A stretch of 48,414 nt of DNA, taken from the NCBI GenBank assembly GCA_949288725.1, contig CASELF010000028.1:1-48414 (forward strand), in the 5' to 3' direction. Origin of the DNA: an uncultured bacterium. GTDB lineage: Bacteria > Cyanobacteriota > Vampirovibrionia > Gastranaerophilales > Gastranaerophilaceae. Made by a program: the position numbers and the translations under genes. How positions within the stretch are numbered: the first letter of the stretch is position 1; each line of letters starts with the position of its first letter. Positions 7,591-17,000 of this stretch are shown here, in pieces. Below the pieces are notes generated by a model. That model was not told the origin of the DNA and searched no databases. It saw only the letters and a program-made list of their open reading frames with translations.

Positions 7591-8604
7591 ATGAATATTT
7601 TAGTAACAGGCGGAGCCGGATATATTGGAAGTCACAATGTAATAGCATTATTGGATGCAGGATATAATGTTATAATATTTGACAATTTGGAGTTAGGGCA
7701 TATTGAGACTGTAGAAACTTTAAAAAGTATAAAATCAGAAGGTTCTGTTATAGATTTTGTAAAAGGGAATTTATTGCTAATCCAAGATATTGAATCTGTA
7801 TTTTCAAAGCATAAAATTGATGCAATACTTCATTTTGCCGCATATTCACAAGTTGCTGAATCTGTTAAAGAGCCTCAGAAATATTATTACAATAATGTCT
7901 TAGGAACATTAAATTTATTAAATGTAGCGATGGATTATGATGTCAAAAAGATAGTATTTTCAAGTACAGCCGCAACTTACGGAGAACCTGAATATGTTCC
8001 GATAGATGAGAAACATCCTCAAAACCCTATTAATACTTATGGAAAAACAAAATTAATGATAGAAAATATAATGGATGATTATGATAGAGCATACGGTTTA
8101 AAATCAGTTCGTTTGCGATATTTTAATGTAGCAGGTGCAGATAGTCAAAACAGAGTAGGAGAGTGGCACAATCCGGAAACTCATTTAATTCCTAATATTT
8201 TAAAATCAACTTCTGATACAGGAAAAGTCTTTCAAATGTTTGGAACGGATTACGATACAAAAGACGGGACTTGCGTAAGGGATTATATAAATGTTGAGGA
8301 TTTAGCAAATGCGCATTTGTTGGCACTAAAATATTTGTTAGATGGTGGAGAAACCAATTATTTCAATTTAGGTACAAAAGAAGGAAGCAGTGTCAAAGAA
8401 GTTTTTGATATGTGTGAAAAAGTTACGGGGAAAAAATTCCCTGTAAAAATTCAACCTCGCAGAGCAGGAGATCCTGCCATTTTAATTGCAGATAATAAAA
8501 AAGCAAAAGAAATTTTAGGCTGGACACCTGTCAGAAGTTTAGAAAAAAGTATTCAAACAGCATATCGCTGGGAGCAAGAATTATCAAAAAGATTGGCAAA
8601 TTAG
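7591..8604 (+). CDS. galE: UDP-glucose 4-epimerase
   Basis: GalE interconverts UDP-glucose and UDP-galactose (or the N-acetyl forms) and supplies precursors to the neighbouring glycan genes. The 337-aa short-chain dehydrogenase has the NAD-binding start MNILVTGGAGYIGSH, the catalytic Ser in FSSTAATYGEPE and Y150-x3-K154 in NTYGKTKLM, with a full-length C-terminal substrate domain (AGADSQNRVGEWH). An upstream ATG at 7555 would overlap the previous gene, but ATG 7591 has AAGGAA about 7 nt before it and begins exactly at the conserved N-terminus. The gap to the ABC transporter gene is 8 nt. Confidence 0.94.
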   Translation: MNILVTGGAGYIGSHNVIALLDAGYNVIIFDNLELGHIETVETLKSIKSEGSVIDFVKGNLLLIQDIESVFSKHKIDAILHFAAYSQVAESVKEPQKYYYNNVLGTLNLLNVAMDYDVKKIVFSSTAATYGEPEYVPIDEKHPQNPINTYGKTKLMIENIMDDYDRAYGLKSVRLRYFNVAGADSQNRVGEWHNPETHLIPNILKSTSDTGKVFQMFGTDYDTKDGTCVRDYINVEDLANAHLLALKYLLDGGETNYFNLGTKEGSSVKEVFDMCEKVTGKKFPVKIQPRRAGDPAILIADNKKAKEILGWTPVRSLEKSIQTAYRWEQELSKRLAN

Positions 8605-8612
8605 GTATAATA

Positions 8613-10406
8613 ATGGAAATTGTAGCAAATATAATTAAAAAATTTGATAAAGATGGATTGTTGCATAATTACGCAAAAGTTTTACCATATTTTCAAAAAT
8701 ATTGGTTTAGAACTTTACTTGCATTAGGGCTTGCAATACCAATAGGCTCATTAGATGCAATAGTTGCTCTTTCTTTAAAACCTTATATGGATAATGTTAT
8801 GATTGATAAATCATTTCATTCACCTTGGTATATACCTGTTTTGATTATTGCATTTACAAGTACGCAAGGTCTGTTGAATTACTTATCAACCTATATGAAT
8901 GCTTGGGTTGCCGGGAAAGTTACAAATGATTTCAAACGAACTCTATATAACAAATTGATGCATAAAGATGCTGCATTTTTTGATTCCAGAACATCAGGTG
9001 ATATATTGAGATGGTTTAATAATGATGTGAATTCTGCTTGCGGAAACCTTTTGAATAATTTAAAAACAGGAATTTCAAGAGTATTTTCATCAATATCATT
9101 AGTTTTGGTGTTATTGTACAATTCTTGGGAATTAGCAATAATTGCAATTATTGTTCTTATATGTGCAGTAATTCCGCTAACAAAAATGAGAGCACTGATA
9201 AAGTCCATTACAGATAAATCAGAATCAGCAGGCGGAAAAGTTATTACTGCTTATAATGAAGCATTTGCAGGAAACAAGGTTGTAACTGCTTACAATTTGT
9301 ATAATTATCAAAATTCTGCATTTAATAAGAATTTAGAAACTGTATTTGGCTTGAATATGAAAATTACCCAAAAAACAGGCTGGTTATCTCCAATGATGCA
9401 CATTGTAGTATCAATAGGAATTGCTGCAGTTATTGGTTTGGGTAGTTATATGATAGTAAAAGGACAAATCACAGGCGGAAATTTTGTATCATTCATAACT
9501 GCATTAATTATGCTGTACACTCCTATAAAATTATTAGGAAATAACGCAAAGAATATGCAGAATGCACTTTTAGCACTAGAACGTGTAATAAAACAATTAG
9601 AAGCAAATCCGAAAATTAAAAATAAACCTGATGCAATAAAATTAGAGGGTTTAAAAAATAACATAGAATTTAGGAATGTAAATTTTGAATATAAAAAGAA
9701 TAAACCGGTATTAAAGAATATTCAATTTACAGTACAAAAAGGAGAAACCTTTGCCCTTGTTGGAAATTCAGGAGGAGGAAAAAGTACAATAGTAAACCTA
9801 ATTCCAAGATTTTATGATGTGAAATCAGGGGCTATTTTGATTGATGGAACTGATATTAGAAATTTCACGTTAGAATCTTTACGCGATAATATTTCTGTTG
9901 TATTTCAGGATAACTTTTTGTTTTCCGGCACAATAAGACAAAATATTATGCTTGGAAACTTGAATGCAACTGAAGAAGAATTGCAAATGGCGATAAAAGA
10001 ATCTTATTTGGACGGATTTATCAAAACACTAGATAAAGGTCTTGATACAAATATTGGAGAACGTGGTGTTTTATTATCAGGCGGTCAAAAGCAAAGAATA
10101 GGAATTGCACGTGCATTTTTGAAGAATGCGCCTATTTTAATTTTAGATGAGGCAACAAGTGCATTGGATAATGAAGCTGAAAAAATCGTTCAGCAGGCAA
10201 TAGAAAATCTTATGAAGGATAGGACAGTATTTGTAATTGCACACAGATTAACAACAGTTCGCAACGCCGATAGAATTGCCGTAATCAAAAATGGTGAACT
10301 TGTAGAACTTGGTAATCATGATGAACTTATAAAGATTGAAAATGGAGTATATAGACACTTATATGACTCACAATTTGCCAGTGCGGAATCCGTAGTTCCA
10401 GTATAA
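8613..10406 (+). CDS. MsbA-like ABC exporter (transmembrane and ATPase domains fused)
   Basis: A 597-aa half-transporter. The N-terminal part (about 1-330) holds some six membrane helices. The ATPase domain follows with Walker A LVGNSGGGKST near residue 382, signature LLSGGQKQRIGIARAF near 487, Walker B ILILDEATSALD near 508 and the switch His in IAHRL. It resembles the lipid A/lipid-linked glycan flippase group (MsbA). With a Stealth-type transferase and galE just upstream, export of a lipid-linked saccharide or lipid A is the likely role; the substrate is inferred. Its start follows galE by 8 nt without a strong Shine-Dalgarno, suggesting translational coupling. Confidence 0.88.
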   Translation: MEIVANIIKKFDKDGLLHNYAKVLPYFQKYWFRTLLALGLAIPIGSLDAIVALSLKPYMDNVMIDKSFHSPWYIPVLIIAFTSTQGLLNYLSTYMNAWVAGKVTNDFKRTLYNKLMHKDAAFFDSRTSGDILRWFNNDVNSACGNLLNNLKTGISRVFSSISLVLVLLYNSWELAIIAIIVLICAVIPLTKMRALIKSITDKSESAGGKVITAYNEAFAGNKVVTAYNLYNYQNSAFNKNLETVFGLNMKITQKTGWLSPMMHIVVSIGIAAVIGLGSYMIVKGQITGGNFVSFITALIMLYTPIKLLGNNAKNMQNALLALERVIKQLEANPKIKNKPDAIKLEGLKNNIEFRNVNFEYKKNKPVLKNIQFTVQKGETFALVGNSGGGKSTIVNLIPRFYDVKSGAILIDGTDIRNFTLESLRDNISVVFQDNFLFSGTIRQNIMLGNLNATEEELQMAIKESYLDGFIKTLDKGLDTNIGERGVLLSGGQKQRIGIARAFLKNAPILILDEATSALDNEAEKIVQQAIENLMKDRTVFVIAHRLTTVRNADRIAVIKNGELVELGNHDELIKIENGVYRHLYDSQFASAESVVPV

Positions 10407-10424
10407 ATCTGTTTAAAAGACAGA

Positions 10425-10453
10425 TTGCCTGTTTAAAATCTTTATTGTAAAAT
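10425..10453 (+). promoter_or_regulatory. Promoter of thrC
   Basis: TTGCCT (10425-10430), a 17-nt spacer and TAAAAT (10448-10453) lie 29 nt before the thrC start. A weak hairpin AATCTGT-N7-ACAGATT just upstream might end the ABC transporter transcript. Confidence 0.5.
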
Positions 10454-10482
10454 TTGTACAGAAAGGAAGAAGGAAGAGAAGT

Positions 10483-11535
10483 ATGTACTATCAAGGATTA
10501 ATTAACAAATACGCAGAGTTTTTACCGGTGACAGAAACAACTCCTGTAGTAACGCTAAACGAAGGCAATACGCCACTAATCAAGGCAGAAAATTTGGCTA
10601 AAAAAATAGGACTAGACGCAGAAATATATTTAAAATTTGAAGGATGCAACCCAACCGGAAGTTTTAAAGACCGTGGAATGACAATGGCAGTAACCAAGGC
10701 AAAAGAAAGCGGTTCAAATGCAATTATCTGTGCATCAACAGGAAATACCTCAGCATCAGCAGCTGCCTATGGTGCAAAAGCCGGATTAAAGACTTATATA
10801 ATAATTCCTGATGGATATATTGCATTAGGCAAACTTTCTCAAGCAATGATGTATGGTGCAGAAATTATTGCAATACAAGGTAATTTTGATAAAGCACTTG
10901 AAATGGTAAGAGCAATTTCTGATAAGTACCCGATAACATTGGTGAACTCTATTAACCCATACAGAATAGAAGGTCAAAAAACAGGCGCATTTGAAATATG
11001 TGAAGCATTAGGCAAAGCTCCTGATTATCATTTTATACCTGTCGGTAATGCAGGAAATATAACAGCATACTGGAAGGGCTATAAAGAATGGCATAAACTT
11101 GGCAAGATTAAAGAGTTGCCAAAAATGATGGGCTTTGAAGCCGAAGGTGCTGCGGCAATTGTAAAAGGTGAAAGAATTTATAATCCGGAAACTCTTGCAA
11201 CTGCAATAAGAATAGGAAATCCGGCAAGTTGGAAATTTGCAGAGCAAGCAAGAGATGAAAGTAATGGAATGATAAACTTTGTAACTGATGATGAAATTGT
11301 AAAAGCATATAAATTGCTGGCATCAAGTGAAGGTATTTTGGCAGAACCGGCTTCAGCAGCATCTGTAGCTGGACTAATCAAAGTTAAATCACAAGTTAAA
11401 GAAGGTTCTAAAATCGTTTGTATTTTAACAGGTAATGGCTTGAAGGATCCTGATAATGCAATTAAATATTCAAATGCTGATGTGAAAAAGACATCTGCAG
11501 ATTTAACTGATATTTTAAAAGCGATGAATATTTAA
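10483..11535 (+). CDS. thrC: Threonine synthase
   Basis: ThrC converts O-phosphohomoserine to threonine using pyridoxal phosphate. The 350-aa product is the short class of the family. It has the PLP lysine K62 in [11 protein letters not shown], the phosphate-binding region [18 protein letters not shown] and [11 protein letters not shown], and the C-terminal motif [10 protein letters not shown]. The Shine-Dalgarno GGAAGA lies shortly before ATG 10483. It has its own promoter and a strong terminator, and no other threonine genes are adjacent. Confidence 0.95.
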   Translation: MYYQGLINKYAEFLPVTETTPVVTLNEGNTPLIKAENLAKKIGLDAEIYLKFEGCNPTGSFKDRGMTMAVTKAKESGSNAIICASTGNTSASAAAYGAKAGLKTYIIIPDGYIALGKLSQAMMYGAEIIAIQGNFDKALEMVRAISDKYPITLVNSINPYRIEGQKTGAFEICEALGKAPDYHFIPVGNAGNITAYWKGYKEWHKLGKIKELPKMMGFEAEGAAAIVKGERIYNPETLATAIRIGNPASWKFAEQARDESNGMINFVTDDEIVKAYKLLASSEGILAEPASAASVAGLIKVKSQVKEGSKIVCILTGNGLKDPDNAIKYSNADVKKTSADLTDILKAMNI

Positions 11536-11560
11536 CTTAATTTTAAAGTTATAACTAATT

Positions 11561-11595
11561 AAAAGGATTAGATAAAACTATCTAATCCTTTTTTT
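11561..11595. terminator. Bidirectional terminator between thrC and mscL
   Basis: A perfect 14-bp stem starting AAAAGGATTAGATA with a 4-nt AAAC loop and a T tract on the right; the A-rich left arm provides T residues for the opposite strand. It lies between convergent genes. Confidence 0.88.
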
Positions 11596-11607
11596 GATTG
11601 TAAAATC

Positions 11608-12090
11608 TTATTTAATATCGCTTGTACAATTTGGACATTTAGTAGCCCTTATATCAATAGTTGAAAAACAATAAGGGCATTGTTTTGTAGTTGCGGTTTC
11701 ATTGTCTTTAGTTTTTTTAGCATTCAGGCAGGTTAATTTGTTTATGCTTTTTATGAGTAGAAAAACTGCAAACGCAACAATTAGAAAACTTATTAAAGTA
11801 TTTATGAAAAGTCCGTAATTTATAGTAACAGCCCCTGCAGCGTGTGCATCTTCTATTGATTTATAATGAATGAATTTACCCTGATAGTTTGGCATAACAA
11901 GGTATAATTTAGAAAAATCAACTCGACCTAAAAGCCATCCGAGAGGAGGCATAATAATATCTTTAACCAATGAATCAACAATTTTACCAAAAGCGGCACC
12001 AATTATGATACCGACAGCCATGTCAATGACGTTTCCGCGCATTGCAAATGTTTTAAATTCTTCCCCGTATCGTTTTAATCTTTCTAGCAT
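11608..12090 (-). CDS. mscL: Large-conductance mechanosensitive channel with a zinc-ribbon tail
   Basis: MscL forms the inner-membrane pore that releases solutes on hypo-osmotic shock. The 160-aa protein has the conserved start ([20 protein letters not shown]), the first pore helix ([23 protein letters not shown]) and a second membrane helix near [17 protein letters not shown]. Unlike the usual helical KEE-type end, it finishes in a zinc-ribbon pattern: CPYC, then CPNC 14 residues later. The extra domain would be cytoplasmic. GGAGAA lies about 8 nt before the start. Confidence 0.93.
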   Translation of the reverse strand: MLERLKRYGEEFKTFAMRGNVIDMAVGIIIGAAFGKIVDSLVKDIIMPPLGWLLGRVDFSKLYLVMPNYQGKFIHYKSIEDAHAAGAVTINYGLFINTLISFLIVAFAVFLLIKSINKLTCLNAKKTKDNETATTKQCPYCFSTIDIRATKCPNCTSDIK

Positions 12091-12160
12091 TTAATTTATT
12101 CTCCATTGTCAGCGGAATTTTAGCATAAAATTTATTTAATCACAATGTATAAAGGAGTAA

Positions 12161-12724
12161 TTAGGAAGATTTTTTAGTTTTATTGTTATGGAAAAGAGTG
12201 TTTAAAATAGGGTGAATTAGCGGATGCGAAATAATTGGTGCAAGTATAGCCAGTCCTGTTACAGAGCCAAACATAGCCCCTGCTTCTATTGCACCTTTTC
12301 CAAGGTTTGCATTTAGGTTTTCTTTTGTGAATTTATCACCTGTTGTCAAGGTTTTATTTAGTTCTGCAATTTTTAAGGCTTTTTCAGAATCATTCATTTT
12401 ATAATATTTAGAAAGTTCTTTTGTTGTTGGAAAAGCCTTGAAAATAGGTTCATTTTTAAACATATTTTTGGCAATATTATACGCACTTTTTCTGCAAATA
12501 GGGATTATTATGGATAAGTAAACTCCTAAACATATAAGTTGATATAGAAATTCTTTGACCGCAGAAAATTGTTTTGTTTTTGAGTCAATTTGTTTATCCA
12601 TAAGGATAAAACTTGGTCTACCTATGGCTTTTAGGCAAGTTTCTGTAGTAACCTGAGAAACAGTACTTTGGGTTGCATTATATATTGTTGGATTTGTAAT
12701 TATATTTTGAATACCTGCTAACAT
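12161..12724 (-). CDS. Membrane protein of unknown family, paralogue of its neighbour
   Basis: A 187-aa protein with probable hydrophobic segments near QLICLGVYLSIIIPI and GLAILAPIISHPLIHPI and a basic C-terminus. No known family is recognised. Its segment GRPSFILMDKQ...TKQF aligns with FRPLFTMMDRK...TKKY in the gene immediately upstream, followed in both by an A-(K/R)-E helix and a hydrophobic stretch, so the two are tandem paralogues. The stop of the upstream gene and this start are separated by 1 nt, so they form an operon. Confidence 0.6.
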   Translation of the reverse strand: MLAGIQNIITNPTIYNATQSTVSQVTTETCLKAIGRPSFILMDKQIDSKTKQFSAVKEFLYQLICLGVYLSIIIPICRKSAYNIAKNMFKNEPIFKAFPTTKELSKYYKMNDSEKALKIAELNKTLTTGDKFTKENLNANLGKGAIEAGAMFGSVTGLAILAPIISHPLIHPILNTLFHNNKTKKSS

Positions 12725-12725
12725 A

Positions 12726-13268
12726 CTAACCCACCTTCATTCCTGAATTTAAAAAACTTGCAAAATTAACTCTTGGAGGATAACACACTTGTTTTTGTTT
12801 TGTTTCATTTGGTGTTTTTAAAGTTGGTTTTACGGCTTGAGATGTAACATCCAGTTTTGGTTGTTCTTGAGGGTTGTTTTTATTTTTGTGAAATATTTTA
12901 TTAGTGAAAGGCTTTACTAAAAGAGAGCAAGCCCCTGGAATTACAATAAGAGCTGCCGTGCAAACTCCCATAAATCTAAGATTATGTTTGGCAATTTTTG
13001 CTTTTTCTGGATCTTTAACTAAAGCAGCACCTTTACCTGCTATTGCACCACATAGCAAATAGGTTGGTATAGCAATAACTTCGGTTAAACCTTCTCTAAG
13101 TGCAGTATATTTTTTTGTTTCAGGGGACTCTTTTCTGTCCATCATTGTAAATAAAGGTCGAAAAATCCCTTTGGCAGTAGCAATCGCCACAACAACGTAT
13201 GCAGGATTGTTGTTTTTGCCAAGATGCTCAAGAACTTGTTTTATCCCTTTTTTATAATTTATTGCCAT
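12726..13268 (-). CDS. Membrane protein of unknown family, paralogue of its neighbour
   Basis: A 180-aa protein with hydrophobic segments near EVIAIPTYLLCGAIAG and GVCTAALIVIPGACSLL, then a long polar Lys/Pro/Gln-rich tail ending VNFASFLNSGMKVG. It shares the R-P-x-F-x-x-M-D motif and flanking pattern with the next gene at 12161-12724. Function is unknown. It is first in the two-gene leftward operon. Confidence 0.6.
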   Translation of the reverse strand: MAINYKKGIKQVLEHLGKNNNPAYVVVAIATAKGIFRPLFTMMDRKESPETKKYTALREGLTEVIAIPTYLLCGAIAGKGAALVKDPEKAKIAKHNLRFMGVCTAALIVIPGACSLLVKPFTNKIFHKNKNNPQEQPKLDVTSQAVKPTLKTPNETKQKQVCYPPRVNFASFLNSGMKVG

Positions 13269-13373
13269 TTATTTATTCTTTATTTTATGAATCCTGAATA
13301 TCAAATATTGTAAAACAAAACAAGAAAAATTTTTCTATTTGTTATGGATTTATTTGCTGTTTTTTTACAATTC

Positions 13374-13931
13374 TTAATCCTTATTTTTGTTATATCTAAA
13401 GCAATTTTTTTCGTGGTCATCTACAACACCGATTGCTTGAAGGTAAGAATAAATTATAACTGTTCCGACGTATTTCATACCGCGTTTTTTCAAGTCTTTA
13501 GATATTTGGTCTGACAAAGGTGTTGAAACCGGAAGTTTGTCAAAGTCGTTTTGAATTATTTTATTATCGGTAAAACTCCAAATATAATTTGAGAAACTTC
13601 CATATTCTTTTTGAATTTGTCTGAATATTTTTGCATTATTTATAGTTGAGGTTATTTTTCCACGGCATCTTATAATGTTTTCATTGTTAACAAGTTCTTC
13701 AACTTTTTCTTGATTGTAATTACTTACTTTTATTACGTCAAAATTATCGAAGGCTTTTCTGAATTCTTCGCGGCGTTTAAGAATTGTAAGCCAAGATAGA
13801 CCTGCTTGAAAGGATTCTAAAACAAGAAGTTCAAACAATTCTTTATCATCATATTTGGGAACTCCCCATTCCTCATCGTGATATTTTACATATATTTCGG
13901 ATTTTTCATCTACCCAACTGCATCTTTTCAT
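13374..13931 (-). CDS. tag: DNA-3-methyladenine glycosylase I
   Basis: Tag removes 3-methyladenine from alkylated DNA and starts base-excision repair. The 185-aa protein has the family start RCSWV (C4), YHDEEWGVP (H18), and the region AGLSWLTILKRREEFR that lines the base pocket. The C-terminal HEKNC supplies the remaining His and Cys zinc ligands, so the structural zinc site is intact. On its strand TATAAT (13938-13943, preceded by TGT as an extended -10) lies only 6 nt before the ATG and there is no Shine-Dalgarno, so the mRNA may be leaderless. Confidence 0.93.
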   Translation of the reverse strand: MKRCSWVDEKSEIYVKYHDEEWGVPKYDDKELFELLVLESFQAGLSWLTILKRREEFRKAFDNFDVIKVSNYNQEKVEELVNNENIIRCRGKITSTINNAKIFRQIQKEYGSFSNYIWSFTDNKIIQNDFDKLPVSTPLSDQISKDLKKRGMKYVGTVIIYSYLQAIGVVDDHEKNCFRYNKNKD

Positions 13932-13937
13932 AAATAA

Positions 13938-13946
13938 ATTATAACA
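13938..13946 (-). promoter_or_regulatory. Extended -10 promoter of tag
   Basis: TGT-TATAAT on the minus strand ends 6 nt before the tag ATG at 13931, placing the expected transcription start at or next to the start codon. Confidence 0.5.
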
Positions 13947-14027
13947 TATAAGTAAACATTTTGTGACAACGTTATGAAATATTAATTTTCTATGTATAAT
14001 GTTATTATGAGGGTAATAGGAGTTATT

Positions 14028-17000
14028 ATGAAGAACAAGAAAAATGTCACTTTAGTTGTAGGGTTAATATTGAGTTTATGTAGTATTTGTGATGTTTACG
14101 CACAAGATGGGCAAATAGTTAAGGAAAAAGAGCCCTCAGTATTAGAATCTCCTGAAATAAAAGTAGATAAGGATACTCCTGATGATGTGGTTGAATTGAT
14201 TGATAAAAAAGAATATAATTCGGCCTTACCTTTAGTTAATGCTTATATAGAATCTAAACCTAAAAAATATATAGGTTATCAATTGCGAGGTGAAATATAT
14301 TATGCATTACGCCAGTATGATTTGGCAATAGCAGATTTTCAGAAGGCTATTGAGATCAAAACTGATGATGATAAATTTGCAACGAACGCAAAAGTCATAA
14401 GTGCAGTTGTATTGGGGGCTGATAAACAGCAGCAATATCAAAATCCTGAATTAGGTTTGTTATATGCAAGGTTGATGTATGCTCAAAAGGCTCTTAATAA
14501 CAATATGTATGAAGTTTCTTATAAAAAGGCGTTAGAATACAATTCTCACATATATTTACCTGCACCTAAAAAAAGTGATATTGCCAGAATAAATTGTCCG
14601 CAAAAGTATGGTAAGGAATTTAATCCTCAAGGAATAGATGTTACTATTTATGGAATTATTGATGATATAGAAAAAGGACATTTTTCCGAAGCCGCATATA
14701 AACTTCCGAAATTAACAACAGAATGTCCTGATTATTATTTGGGGCAATATTTAACAGGGGTTGTAATGTATGGGTTGGAGCAAGATGAAAATGCAATTAT
14801 CGCATTTAATAATGCAATAAAGTTAAATCCTAATGATTTTGAGTCTTATGCAAGTTTGGGTCTTTTATATTATTACAAAGCTGCAAAAACTTTTGATGAT
14901 ACCTATGCAACAAAATCTATTGAAAATTTTGAAAAAGCCATTGCATTAAATCCAAACTATCATACATATTATTTTTATATCGGATTGAATCAGATGGAAT
15001 TAGGTGATTATTCTAAAGCGGTTGAGAATTTCCAAAAAGCAATAACAATTAATCCTAAAGACTATAATAGCATGTATTACAAGTCTATAGCCCAATATCT
15101 TCAAAAGGATTACAATGCTGTAGTAGAACAAACAACAAAAATGCTTTATAAAAGAGTTTCTAATTATAATTCGGTATTGTATTTGAGAGCACTTGCATAT
15201 TACAGATCAGGAAATGTAGATTCAGCGATTGCTGATATCGAAAAAATTCACCAAAATATGAATGATATTTTCAATCTTGAATCTCGATTATCTTCTCAAA
15301 AAGATAAAGTATTAGATTGCTACTTATATTTCTTGCAAAGTAAAATAGCAAGGGATAATGGTTTTGGGGCAAAAGCAGATTTGCAAAAAGCATACCAAAA
15401 TCCGATAATTGCATTGCTTGATACAAGAAGTAAAGATTTTGCTCAAGTGAATTATAAACTTACAACTTCTGATATTGAAGAGCAATATGAATACTTAATT
15501 ACAACATTTGATAATTTGGGAGTAGGTTTTGAATATTTGAATCCTGACTATAAAATTGTTGCTAAAAAACCATCTAAAATACAACAGCCTGAAAAAATTG
15601 TCGAAAAATCTCAAGACCCAACATCTTTGATAGGTGAGCAGGATGAAGAAGCCATAGAGCCGGTTCAAAAAACTCCACTTGTAGCAGAAAAAAGTCAAGA
15701 AGAAAAAATGGTGTCAAATCTGATAGCCGAAATGAAAGAATATGATACACCTGCGGTAGAAGAAAAAGAAAATAAAATTCAAAATAAAGTTGTGGAACCT
15801 GTAATTGAAAACACTGAAAAAACTGTTAATGCTGAACCTTCTACAGTTGTAGTTTTTGACCCTAATACTTTAATATTTCAACCAAAAGAAATCGAAAAAA
15901 CAACAGAAAATTCTGACAATGTAGCAGATGTTGTGTCTAATAATACTATTGAAAAGGTTGAAGAAACTTCTGTATCAGAGGAAGAAAAACCAGAAAAAAT
16001 ACCTGAAGTGTCTGAAAAAATTGAGAATGAAAATTCTATAACCGAAGAAAAAACATCCGAAAATCTTGCAACAACGGATGATAATGAGGATAAAAACGCT
16101 CAAAATCCTTCTGAAGAACAATCTGTTACCATAGACAATAATGAAAATATATCTATTCAAAAAGAAGAACTGCCCAAAGACGAAATAAAAGATGTTACAA
16201 CTGATGCAAATATACAAAATAATGAAACTGAAACAAAATCAATAAAAGAAGATACAAAAGATTTGCCTAAAGAACAAATTAAAAATGAGAATTCTGTTTC
16301 TAATGATGAGGCATTAAAAGAGCCTGTTCAAAAAGAGGAACCATCTATTCAACCGCAGGAAAATCTATCAGATAATCAGCCGATAGAAAATCCAAAAACT
16401 TCTGAAGTTAAAGTTAATGAAAAATATGCAAAAGTAAATTTGGCAGAATTTGAAGTGAAAAATAAGAAAACTCCAAATCTAAAAGAAGGCGAAGAAGTAG
16501 TTTTCTTAGAACCGGAATCTTTTTTGGAGAAAGAAGAACAAATCGTAAATGAAAATTTGAGCAAAATGTCACTAATGCCAAAACAAAGTTCAAAAACAAA
16601 GTTTGAAAAGGTCGTTCCAAAAACTTCTACAGAGCCTGAAAAACCTGTTGATGTGAATATTACCAAAGATTCTGATAATTTGAAAAATGTTTCAAAAACA
16701 GAAGATACGAAAAATGCACAAAATGAAGCATCAAAAGAAGAACCAAAAGCGGAAACAAAAGAAGAGTTAACCTTGATTGACCCTGAAGAAATAAAATTCC
16801 CTGAAAAAGTTGATAATGTTGCAAACGAAAAAGAAACTCAAAAAATCGCACAAAATGATATTGAAACTTCTTCGCTTGATGGAAACCAAAATATAACTGA
16901 AAAGCCTACAGTAAGAGATTTTTCGAAAGAAGAATTTAATAAAGATATGAAAACCTCTGATAGCAAAACAGATGAAATTTCACCAGAGTCAACTCAATCA

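Noticed and set aside
11008-11381. Three minus-strand ORFs inside thrC
   Set aside because: They lie wholly within a well-conserved enzyme gene on the other strand and have no motifs or ribosome binding sites.
13323-13336. Palindrome AGAAAAA/TTTTTCT between tag and the paralogue pair
   Set aside because: Simple A/T runs of this kind are expected by chance in such AT-rich DNA.
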